Assembly: GCA_947457605.1 (NCBI GenBank)
Contig: CANGWP010000010.1
Coordinates: 1-26,661, forward strand
Length of the DNA: 26,661 bases
Direction: 5' to 3'
From: Bdellovibrionales bacterium
GTDB taxonomy: Bacteria; Bdellovibrionota; UBA1018; CAIMNF01
Part shown: positions 1 to 6,835 of the stretch, piece after piece
Layout: every line of letters begins with the position of its first letter
Position numbering within the stretch: the first letter of the stretch is position 1
The notes under the pieces: generated by a model
Told to the model about the DNA's origin: nothing
Seen by the model: only the letters and a program-made list of their open reading frames with translations
The model's database searches: none
Program-made: the position numbers and the translations under genes

Positions 1-1085
1 CCGTCCTTGAACTGGAAGTTCCCCGGGTGTGGATCACAATTCAGGATTCCATGTTGAAACAGGGACTCGAACGCGAATCGAAAAATGATTTTTCCTGCCT
101 CGTCCTTATCGGTACGTGATCCGACTTCGCAAAAACTTCGAAAGGATCTGCCGGTGATTTTCTCCTGCGTCAGCACACGCTTGCTGGAGAACTCGGAAAT
201 GGTCCTCGGGATCAATACGGCGGAATCCCCTTTGAAGATCTCCCGGAATCGTTCCTGATTGGATCGTTCGCGTTCATAGTCGCATTCCTGGTCCGCCTGA
301 TGTGCAAGTTCTTCCACAAAGGAATCCCGGTCCTGCTTTCGGAAGATCAGGGTGCCGAAGAGATCGATGAAGCGGGTGTACTTGAGATCCGATTGAAGTG
401 ATTTTTGAATCCCCGGGTATTGAACCTTGATTGCGATCTCCGTCCGGTCGCGGAGACGGGCCTCGTGTACCTGACCGATGCTTCCCACTCCGATCGGCAT
501 CGGATTCCAGGAGAAAAATAAAAATTTGGGAGGTGCGCCGAGCTCTTCTTGGAGCACATTTTCGATCAGGTCCGGTCGTAGCGGGCTTGCCTGGCTTTGC
601 AAAATTTCAAAGGGCTCGCGCAGGGACGCGATTCCACCCGCATGAACATAGCCTACCATTTGGCCGGCCTTCATCAGGAGTCCCTTGAGATTTCCGAGGG
701 TTTGAACGAGCTTTGCCGAATCTTTCATGGGGTCAGGGGCGGCACCTGCCCACTTTAAGAAAAATCGACCCGCAAACCGTGCCGCAAGTCCCGCCACAGC
801 GAGCGACAACCGGATGTTTCTCGAAATTCCTGCGCCAGGAAGTTCAGTGGATGTTTCGCGCACAGGCTTGACGGGGACCACCCCGGCTTGATCCTCATAG
901 ATTTCAATCAGCTTCAAAACCGGACCGGGAATCGTTCGGGCTCCGCTTTCCCAGGAGGACACCGCGGTATGGGCAACCCGGAATTCGGACGCAAGGTCGC
1001 GCTGAGAAAGCCGGAGTGCTTCTCTCAGTTGCCTGAGGCGCAGGGCCTCTGGGCGCCGATTGGGGGCGGGGGTAAAGCGGGGCAT
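1..1085 (-). CDS. ABC1/AarF/UbiB-family atypical kinase with N-terminal Xre helix-turn-helix, 3' end outside window
   Basis: Frame open from an ATG at 1085 to the window edge (361 residues, C-terminus missing). Residues about 14-66 are an Xre/Cro-type helix-turn-helix (LRQLREALRLSQRDLASEF, then AHTAVSSWESGAR). From about residue 110 the ABC1/UbiB fold follows: KAGQM (the family's KxGQ motif), PIGVGSIGQVHEA (altered nucleotide loop), IAIKVQYPG with the catalytic lysine, QECDYERE, and FQHGILNCDPHPGNF, the DPHPGN metal-binding motif. UbiB/Coq8 proteins are ATP-binding proteins needed for quinone synthesis or lipid handling. The HTH fusion is not part of classical UbiB, which usually carries C-terminal membrane helices that cannot be seen here. 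Family assignment is firm. The role of the HTH, as DNA binding or only as a protein interaction surface, is unknown. No Shine-Dalgarno precedes the ATG. Confidence 0.88.
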   Translation of the reverse strand, partial: MPRFTPAPNRRPEALRLRQLREALRLSQRDLASEFRVAHTAVSSWESGARTIPGPVLKLIEIYEDQAGVVPVKPVRETSTELPGAGISRNIRLSLAVAGLAARFAGRFFLKWAGAAPDPMKDSAKLVQTLGNLKGLLMKAGQMVGYVHAGGIASLREPFEILQSQASPLRPDLIENVLQEELGAPPKFLFFSWNPMPIGVGSIGQVHEARLRDRTEIAIKVQYPGIQKSLQSDLKYTRFIDLFGTLIFRKQDRDSFVEELAHQADQECDYERERSNQERFREIFKGDSAVLIPRTISEFSSKRVLTQEKITGRSFRSFCEVGSRTDKDEAGKIIFRFAFESLFQHGILNCDPHPGNFQFKD

Positions 1086-1094
1086 AGCGCCGGT

Positions 1095-1123
1095 ATCTTA
1101 CAAAAGCCGACAAAAACACGCAA
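1095..1123 (-). promoter_or_regulatory. Candidate promoter of the HTH-ABC1 kinase
   Basis: Reading the minus strand, TTGCGT (1123-1118) and TAAGAT (1100-1095) are separated by exactly 17 nt. They match the sigma-70 -35 and -10 hexamers at 3 and 4 of 6 positions. The -10 ends 9 nt before the ATG and no Shine-Dalgarno is present, so a transcript from here would have almost no leader. Weak match; inference only. Confidence 0.3.
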
Positions 1124-1143
1124 TTAAAACGGGGTTTTTGGTG

Positions 1144-1156
1144 TCCACATTGTGGA
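1144..1156. repeat. 13-bp palindrome in the divergent intergenic region
   Basis: TCCACA-T-TGTGGA is a perfect inverted repeat with a one-base centre. It lies between the divergent HTH-ABC1 kinase (start 1085) and lipoprotein (start 1219) genes. Its size and position fit an operator for a dimeric regulator such as an Xre protein, but nothing in the sequence names the binder. Confidence 0.4.
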
Positions 1157-1205
1157 ATTCTTGGGGCTGGATGGAGATTTTCTTCTATTTTGTAAACAAA
1201 AACAG

Positions 1206-1211
1206 TATAAA
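1206..1211 (+). promoter_or_regulatory. Candidate -10 element of the lipoprotein gene
   Basis: TATAAA ends 7 nt before the ATG at 1219, and no Shine-Dalgarno lies between. No convincing -35 is seen 16-18 nt upstream. If used, the transcript would be leaderless. Low confidence. Confidence 0.25.
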
Positions 1212-1218
1212 CCCTCGC

Positions 1219-1536
1219 ATGAAGAAGTGCGTCTCAATTTTATTCCTTGTATTTATGGTCTCCGCCTGTGGGCAAGCGAACACTGCAAATGAACACCTTG
1301 GTTCGATTGACCAGACCGCAAAGGAGATGCGGGATGAGCTGAAGAAGACCCGCGAATTCCTGGATACTGCGACCACGCAATCCCAAAGAATCGCGGATGC
1401 CCTGGTGTCTCTTCAGACTCTGGCACAGGACATGGTGAAAATCATTCAGACCACGTTTGTGAAAAAACCGCCGGCCGCGACCGATGACATCGATTCGGTG
1501 CTCGGTGGAAGTGCGAATGAAGGAGAAAAAAAATGA
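1219..1536 (+). CDS. Small predicted lipoprotein with helical coiled-coil-like body
   Basis: 105 residues. The N-terminus MKKCVSILFLVFMVSACG has a short positive region, a hydrophobic stretch and a lipobox-like V-S-A-C with Cys17 as lipidation site, so a membrane-anchored lipoprotein is likely. Residues about 28-80 are polar, alpha-helical and heptad-like (DQTAKEMRDELKKTREFL and following), resembling coiled-coil spacers. The tail is acidic and glycine-rich. I chose the ATG at 1219 because it places the signal peptide at the N-terminus; the frame is open further upstream but that part is not credible as protein. The stop overlaps the next gene as ATGA (1533-1536), so the two are probably translationally coupled. 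Family not recognised. Confidence 0.72.
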   Translation: MKKCVSILFLVFMVSACGQANTANEHLGSIDQTAKEMRDELKKTREFLDTATTQSQRIADALVSLQTLAQDMVKIIQTTFVKKPPAATDDIDSVLGGSANEGEKK

Positions 1537-2183
1537 AACCCCGATTCTTTGGATTGTTTGCCCTTACCCTTGCTTTCTTTCCAAATGCGCAGGCAGGAGA
1601 AACCTCGATCTCAGAACACCACTGTGCGCCGGCTTCGGTTCAGAATGTCCACACCCTGTTCACCCGGTACAATGAGTATTCCCGGATGCCCGGAGCCGCC
1701 TACACGGTGGATCTTGCGGGAGTGAATGTCGAGCTCATCCGCATGGTGAAGTCCCAGGCAAAACAGGTCAGCTCGACGGGCAAAGACAGCCGGAACAACG
1801 TGTGGATGGTATTGCAGCCGGCACTCGTCGAGGAAGGCTCTCTTTATCCCCGCTTTCTGCTGGATTGCACGGTGAAGTGGACCGGAACCAATCGATTTGA
1901 CCAGCTCTGCACTCTTCAGAAGGACAAGCAGCATTTCGGTCTGGACGATCTTCGGATGAGTGTTCGCGTGATCCAGGGCGAAAAGGGATGTGGAGCAAAC
2001 CAAAGTGGAATCCAGATTGATGTGAAGATGGTTTCAAATCCTGCGCACGTCGAAAGAATCAAAGCCGGAGCCCTCGGAGCTGCAGGCGTTCTGGCCCCGC
2101 TCCTTTCGGTTCTCTTTGATGAGGACAGTTTCTTTCGCGAATATTTTCACTTCATCTACGGAGAATGGATCAAGACCCTCTAG
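1533..2183 (+). CDS. Secreted hypothetical protein with four mature cysteines
   Basis: 216 residues. A Sec signal peptide is clear: MKPRFFGLFALTLAFFPNAQA with an AQA cleavage site near residue 21. The mature part has four cysteines (in EHHCAP, LDCTVKW, DQLCTL and KGCGAN), compatible with two periplasmic disulfides, and a generally beta-rich composition. A good ribosome-binding site (GGAG) sits 8 nt before the ATG, inside the end of the lipoprotein gene, with which it shares an ATGA overlap. It ends convergently on queF with a 4-nt overlap of stop codons. I do not recognise the family. Coupling to the lipoprotein suggests the two work together in the envelope. Confidence 0.75.
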   Translation: MKPRFFGLFALTLAFFPNAQAGETSISEHHCAPASVQNVHTLFTRYNEYSRMPGAAYTVDLAGVNVELIRMVKSQAKQVSSTGKDSRNNVWMVLQPALVEEGSLYPRFLLDCTVKWTGTNRFDQLCTLQKDKQHFGLDDLRMSVRVIQGEKGCGANQSGIQIDVKMVSNPAHVERIKAGALGAAGVLAPLLSVLFDEDSFFREYFHFIYGEWIKTL

Positions 2184-2686
2184 TAGGGTTTTCCGAGCTC
2201 GAGGGTGTATTTCCCCGGCGCATACCCCGCCCGGCGGGATTCATACAGCGAGCGATATTCCTTCTGGCCGTTGTGTGAACTCGAAAACGGAAAAATCGCA
2301 ATGCCTCCGCGCGGGGTGAATTCCCCGACTACCTCCAGATAGCGGGGTTGCAAGAGTGAGGTCAGGTCATTGCAGATTTTTTGGATACAGTCCTCGTGAA
2401 AATCCCCGTGATTGCGGAAGCTGAAAAGATATAGCTTGAGAGCCTTTGACTCGACCATTTTTTGGTCTGCGATGTAGTTGATAAAAATCTTCGCGAAATC
2501 TGGCTGCCCCGTCAGCGGGCAAAGTGAGGTGAATTCGGTGCAAACAAAGGTCACCCACTGGGGATTCTTCGGGTTCTTGTTCGGAAACGACTCCAAAAGT
2601 CCCGGATCATACTCGAACCCGTAGCGGGTTTCCTTGTTCCCGAGATGACTTACACCTTTCAATTCTGATTTCTTTCGTCCTGCCAT
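2180..2686 (-). CDS. queF: NADPH-dependent 7-cyano-7-deazaguanine (preQ0) reductase
   Basis: 168 residues, the unimodular (YkvM-like) form of QueF, which reduces preQ0 to preQ1 in queuosine tRNA modification. Visible signatures: TSLCPLTGQPD with catalytic Cys56 and Asp63, and the QueF motif ESKALKLYLFSFRNHGDFHE near residues 79-98. An in-frame GTG 12 nt upstream (2698) is unlikely as start because AGGAG directly abuts it; the same AGGAG is about 11 nt from the ATG at 2686, which I prefer. Last gene of the guaB-guaA-orf-queF run, 24 nt after the preceding gene. GTP, the product of the guaBA branch, is the precursor of the deazaguanine pathway, so the grouping makes metabolic sense. Confidence 0.95.
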   Translation of the reverse strand: MAGRKKSELKGVSHLGNKETRYGFEYDPGLLESFPNKNPKNPQWVTFVCTEFTSLCPLTGQPDFAKIFINYIADQKMVESKALKLYLFSFRNHGDFHEDCIQKICNDLTSLLQPRYLEVVGEFTPRGGIAIFPFSSSHNGQKEYRSLYESRRAGYAPGKYTLELGKPY

Positions 2687-2710
2687 GGTGATTTCCACTC
2701 CTGAATCGCG

Positions 2711-3601
2711 TCAATGACTGATGAATATGCCCTCAAGTCTGAGAAGGTTGTTGATCATGTACTCTAGTTTTTCATATCCCATGCGCTCAACGAGTAAGGG
2801 GAGAACGCGGTAGCGATCATTCATGTTTTCCAACCAGTCAAATCCTCCGAAAATAAACCGCTCAGGCTCATTCATTTCCGAAAAATGAAATTTGTTTTCG
2901 GGGCCAGATGAAGAAAAGAGAAATGCCTTCCAATCCACGGTCCCTGGTTTTTCCGGAGACGGAAATCGCTGATACACTTGCGACCGAATCTCCATCAGCT
3001 TTTGACTCATGGCTTTGAGTTTCGGATCTTTCTCCACCTGAATCCGGTACCGGGCAACCTCATGTTCCGGATCGTGACCGGACCGCACCTGATCGAAAGG
3101 AGTGATTTGGGTCTTCTCCGAGATCGGAAGTCCGCGTTCCTTCAACACAGCCACCATTTCCGATAGATATTCGTTTGGCAAAAATGCTGTACCGGCGTTG
3201 TTGCTCACAAATGAAATCATTCCAAGCTCCACCTGAATCTCACCAAGAGCGATCAATTTTGGTTCAGCCCCGAGGCTCTCCTCGAGCTTCCGATAAAGAG
3301 AGCGGTGAGTAACCACCGGGTTCAGTTCGTCGAGGTCAGGATATCTCTCGGCGACCACGAGGTTTTGGTCTTGATCGAGAATGAAAATATGAGTGCCATC
3401 TTTCAAAACGGGAAAATTTTCGCCACGTTTGAGAACTGTGCCGAATGAATGTTTTTCCCCTTGCCGGACAATCACTTCCGCATTCAGGGTAAGCACGGGG
3501 AGCCTTGGTTTCAGGCTGCCTGGGCAATCCATGGCCATGGCGTGGCCTTGTGAACCAAACAGTCCGAGGATAATTACAAGAAAAGAAAACTTCGATTTCA
3601 T
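2711..3601 (-). CDS. Secreted hypothetical protein between guaA and queF
   Basis: 296 residues from the ATG at 3601. It begins with a clear signal peptide (MKSKFSFLVIILGLFGSQGHA), so the protein is exported, which is unusual inside a purine operon. A longer frame from 3652 is possible but lacks a signal-like N-terminus and would overlap guaA. GGGAG, overlapping the guaA stop region, serves as ribosome-binding site about 10 nt upstream. The gap to guaA is 7 nt, so co-transcription and coupling are likely. The mature protein is mixed alpha/beta with few cysteines and no motif I recognise. Its function, and whether it relates to nucleotides or only shares the transcript, is open. Confidence 0.75.
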   Translation of the reverse strand: MKSKFSFLVIILGLFGSQGHAMAMDCPGSLKPRLPVLTLNAEVIVRQGEKHSFGTVLKRGENFPVLKDGTHIFILDQDQNLVVAERYPDLDELNPVVTHRSLYRKLEESLGAEPKLIALGEIQVELGMISFVSNNAGTAFLPNEYLSEMVAVLKERGLPISEKTQITPFDQVRSGHDPEHEVARYRIQVEKDPKLKAMSQKLMEIRSQVYQRFPSPEKPGTVDWKAFLFSSSGPENKFHFSEMNEPERFIFGGFDWLENMNDRYRVLPLLVERMGYEKLEYMINNLLRLEGIFISH

Positions 3602-3608
3602 GATTCTT

Positions 3609-5210
3609 CTACTCCCACTCAATCGTCGCGGGTGGTTTGGAGGTAATGTCATAGGTAACCCGATTGACTCCCTTTACCTCATTGCAAATTCGGTTGGAAA
3701 CACGGCCCAAAAATCCAAAATCAAAAGGATAGAAGTCGGCGGTCATTCCGTCACTGCTCGTGACCGCCCGGAGGGCGACCACTTGCTTGTGGGTCCGGCC
3801 ATCCCCTTGCACGCCTACGGTCTTGATCGGAAGAAGGATCGCCATTGCTTGCCAGATCTTCGAATAAAGCCCCTCGGTTTTCAGCATTTCTATGTAGATC
3901 TCATCGGCATGTCGAAGGGTTTCCGCAGCCTCGCGGGTCACATCGCCCAGAATTCGCACGGCAAGCCCAGGACCCGGAAAGGGGTGTCGCTCCAAAAATT
4001 CCTCGGGAACTCCAAGCTCACGCCCCATCGCACGAACCTCATCTTTGAAAAGATCCCGGAAGGGCTCGATGAGTGCGAATTGCAGGTCTTCCGGAAGTCC
4101 GCCGACATTGTGATGGGATTTGATTGTGTGCGAATGATTGCCAGCGCCCGGGGCGGAGCCTGATTTTGGTGCAGGCGAGCTTTCGATCACATCCGGGTAC
4201 AGAGTTCCTTGCACTAAGTAGGATGGTTTCTTACCCAAGTTCTTCTCGAGGCTTGCTGCCGCGTCATCAAATACTGCGATGAACTCGGCTCCGATGATTT
4301 TTCGTTTCTTTTCAGGGTCTGCCACGCCTGAAAGCTTTGAGAGAAATCGCTCTTCCGCATCGATTCTAGTCACCGGCAGATGGAGCTTTTCCGTGAACAT
4401 TCTCATCACGCGGTTTCCTTCCTCAAATCGAAGAAGGCCTGTGTCGACAAAAATGCAATGGAGTCTTTTTCCGAGAGCCTTGTGAACGAGGGTTGCTGCT
4501 ACCGTCGAATCGACGCCGCCAGAGAGCGCGCAGATCACTTCGGCATCCGCCGGGACTTGCGCCTTGATGGTTTCAAGCAGGGTGTCGATCAGGGAGCGCA
4601 TTTCCCAATCGGCGGTGAGGCCCGCGGCTTTGGTCAGAAAGTTCCTTAAGATCGTGGTTCCATCTTCGGTGTGCGTGACTTCCGGGTGAAATTGAATTCC
4701 GAACATGCGCCCGTTTTGGTGTGTGATCGCAGCCACCGCGCCTTCAGTGCTTTTGGCGGTAAGCTCAAAACCGCTCGGAAGCCTCGAGGTTTCATCTCCA
4801 TGCGACATCCAGGCGTGAAATTTCGTGATGCCAGAGAACAAAATCGAAGGATTCTGGATCGTCACGCCCATTCGGCCATACTCACGTCTGGGTGCCGCCT
4901 CGATCTTGCCCCCGAAGTGATCCACCATGAGCTGCATTCCATAGCAAATGCCAAGCGTGGGGAGCTTCTTGGTTTCGAGATATGTCCAAAGTTCGGGTGC
5001 GGGCTTGGGGCTGCCCGGTTCGTACACGCTTGCGGGACCACCGGAAAGGATCACGGCTTTTGCACCAAAATCCTCGATTCTTTGAATCGATGCGGTTCCC
5101 GGGAGCACAAACGAATAAAACCCGAGTTCGCGGATCCTGCGGGCGATCAGCTGGGTGAACTGCGAGCCGTAATCGAGAATCAGAATTTTATTGAGTGCGG
5201 TTTCTTTCAT
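3609..5210 (-). CDS. guaA: GMP synthase (glutamine-hydrolysing)
   Basis: 533 residues, close to the usual 525, and complete. It converts XMP to GMP using glutamine and ATP in the cytoplasm. The N-terminal class-I amidotransferase has its nucleophile in GICYGMQ (Cys89) and the His/Glu pair in GIQFHPEVTH (His175, Glu177). The ATP-pyrophosphatase domain shows the P-loop SGGVDS at 230-235. The C-terminal dimerisation domain ends in the typical TSKPPATIEWE. The start overlaps the guaB stop as ATGA (5207-5210), so guaBA is translationally coupled. Confidence 0.98.
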   Translation of the reverse strand: MKETALNKILILDYGSQFTQLIARRIRELGFYSFVLPGTASIQRIEDFGAKAVILSGGPASVYEPGSPKPAPELWTYLETKKLPTLGICYGMQLMVDHFGGKIEAAPRREYGRMGVTIQNPSILFSGITKFHAWMSHGDETSRLPSGFELTAKSTEGAVAAITHQNGRMFGIQFHPEVTHTEDGTTILRNFLTKAAGLTADWEMRSLIDTLLETIKAQVPADAEVICALSGGVDSTVAATLVHKALGKRLHCIFVDTGLLRFEEGNRVMRMFTEKLHLPVTRIDAEERFLSKLSGVADPEKKRKIIGAEFIAVFDDAAASLEKNLGKKPSYLVQGTLYPDVIESSPAPKSGSAPGAGNHSHTIKSHHNVGGLPEDLQFALIEPFRDLFKDEVRAMGRELGVPEEFLERHPFPGPGLAVRILGDVTREAAETLRHADEIYIEMLKTEGLYSKIWQAMAILLPIKTVGVQGDGRTHKQVVALRAVTSSDGMTADFYPFDFGFLGRVSNRICNEVKGVNRVTYDITSKPPATIEWE

Positions 5211-6691
5211 GAGGATGTCGTCCTGTAATTTGGTGCTTCTTTGGTCACGACCACATCATGCGGATGGGACTCGGCCAGTCCTGAGTTTGTAATCCGGACA
5301 AAGCGGGCTTTTTCCCAAAGAGCCGGGATCGACTCCGCGCCCACATAGCCCATTCCGGCGCGAAGTCCGCCGATCATCTGATGGATATTGAAAGAGAGGC
5401 TGCCCCGGAAGGGAACTCGTCCTTCGATTCCTTCCGGCACGAGCTTTCCGACTTCATCCACATTGTTCTGAAAATAGCGGTCCTTTGAACCTTGGGATTG
5501 GGCCATCGCGCCCATGGAGCCCATTCCGCGGTAGAGCTTGAAGGAACGCCCTTGATAATGAAGGATCTCGCCGGGTGACTCATCTGTTCCGGCAAAGAGC
5601 GAGCCGATCATGACTACACTTGCGCCACAGGCGAGTGCCTTTGAAATGTCGCCTGAAAGCTTGATCCCGCCGTCCGCGATTACGGAAATTCCGCGCTCTC
5701 TAGCTGCGCGCGCACATTCGGTAATGGCAAAAAGTTGGGGCACTCCGACTCCGGTCACCACCCGGGTGGTGCAAATGGAACCAGGTCCGATTCCTACCTT
5801 CACTGCATCCGCTCCGGCATCAATCAGGGCGAGCGTGCCTTCGCGGGTCGCCACGTTTCCACCGATGATTTCAATCTTGTCGCCGTAGCGTTTCTTGAAG
5901 TGCCGGACCGCATCAAGCACCCCGCGCGAATGTCCGTGAGCAGAATCCACACAAAGAACATCGACTCCGGCTTCCACCAGGGCATCCGCACGTTTGAAGG
6001 CTTCCTCACCTACGCCCACCGCCGCACCGACCACAAGCCTGCCGAATGCATCTTTGTTTGCCTGAGGGTATTCCTTTTGTTTCTTCAGATCCTTGATGGT
6101 GATCAGGCCCCTAAGCTCTCCCGATTTTCCAACGACGGGAAGTTTTTCAATTCTGTGTTCGCGCAGGATCTTCTTTGCGCCTTCGAGAGTTGTGCCCTCG
6201 GGTGCGGTGACCAGCGGCGCCTTCGTCATGCGCGCTCGGACCGGAAGATTGAAATCATCCTCAAACCTGAGATCGCGATTGGTGATGATGCCAAGAAGCT
6301 GTTTTCCGTTAGACCCATTGGAGGTCACAGGGATTCCGGAAATCTTGTAGGTCGCCATGAGTTCATTTGCCTTGGAAATCGGCGCCTCCGGATCGATGGT
6401 GACGGGGTCGAGGATCATTCCCCATTCGCTCTTCTTGACCTTTTCCACCTCGAAGGCTTGTTCTGCGATGGTGAGGTTCTTATGAATGATTCCAAGGCCG
6501 CCTTCTTGCGCCATCACGATCGCAACCTTGCTCTCGGTTACGGTGTCCATGGCAGCCGACAGAAGCGGAATGTGGAGTTCGATTCTTTTGGTGAGACGAG
6601 TGCGAGTGGACACGTTCGAGGGCAGCACCTCGGAATATCCAGGCAACAAAAGAACATCATCAAAGGTCAGGGCCTCAATCGGAGGAATCAT
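5207..6691 (-). CDS. guaB: Inosine-5'-monophosphate dehydrogenase
   Basis: 494 residues from the ATG at 6691, chosen because AAAGGAG lies 6 nt upstream and the family N-terminus (EALTFDDVLLLPGYS) follows; upstream in-frame codons to 6721 are probably leader. It oxidises IMP to XMP with NAD+, the committed step to guanine nucleotides. The (beta/alpha)8 barrel is split by two CBS domains at about 94-205. The catalytic loop GIGPGSICTTR has the nucleophile Cys307, and GGLRAGMGYVGA near the C-terminus contributes to the IMP site. First gene of a four-gene minus-strand operon; a possible leader hairpin abuts its Shine-Dalgarno. Confidence 0.98.
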   Translation of the reverse strand: MIPPIEALTFDDVLLLPGYSEVLPSNVSTRTRLTKRIELHIPLLSAAMDTVTESKVAIVMAQEGGLGIIHKNLTIAEQAFEVEKVKKSEWGMILDPVTIDPEAPISKANELMATYKISGIPVTSNGSNGKQLLGIITNRDLRFEDDFNLPVRARMTKAPLVTAPEGTTLEGAKKILREHRIEKLPVVGKSGELRGLITIKDLKKQKEYPQANKDAFGRLVVGAAVGVGEEAFKRADALVEAGVDVLCVDSAHGHSRGVLDAVRHFKKRYGDKIEIIGGNVATREGTLALIDAGADAVKVGIGPGSICTTRVVTGVGVPQLFAITECARAARERGISVIADGGIKLSGDISKALACGASVVMIGSLFAGTDESPGEILHYQGRSFKLYRGMGSMGAMAQSQGSKDRYFQNNVDEVGKLVPEGIEGRVPFRGSLSFNIHQMIGGLRAGMGYVGAESIPALWEKARFVRITNSGLAESHPHDVVVTKEAPNYRTTSS

Positions 6692-6699
6692 TGCAGCTC

Positions 6700-6734
6700 C
6701 TTTGGGGCAGGAGCTTAGCACGAAAACCCCAAAA
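6700..6734 (-). promoter_or_regulatory. Inverted repeat abutting the guaB ribosome-binding site
   Basis: On the minus strand CTTTTGGGG is followed after about 19 nt by CCCCAAAG, which runs directly into the Shine-Dalgarno GGAG of guaB. Seven to eight pairs form if one U is bulged. In RNA this could partly mask the ribosome-binding site. Whether the left arm is transcribed depends on a promoter I could not place. Confidence 0.35.
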
Positions 6735-6804
6735 GCTGAACGCTTTAAGTCGGGAATTGGGATTTAAACTGAATCAGTGTAAACGCCAGCCCCCTTCGTT
6801 GTTT

Positions 6805-6824
6805 TTACTCGCTCTTTCGAGTAA
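6805..6824 (+). promoter_or_regulatory. Perfect 7-bp hairpin overlapping the mutase ribosome-binding site
   Basis: TTACTCG - CTCTTT - CGAGTAA. The right arm shares its last bases with TAAGG (6822-6826), the only Shine-Dalgarno-like sequence before the ATG at 6836. It could be a translational control hairpin or a DNA operator. No T-run follows, so it is not a normal intrinsic terminator. Confidence 0.4.
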
Positions 6825-6835
6825 GGTTTTCGCAA

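Noticed and set aside
5735..6718. Plus-strand open frame (327 codons) opposite guaB
   Set aside because: Antisense shadow of a conserved IMPDH; no ribosome-binding site and non-protein-like composition.
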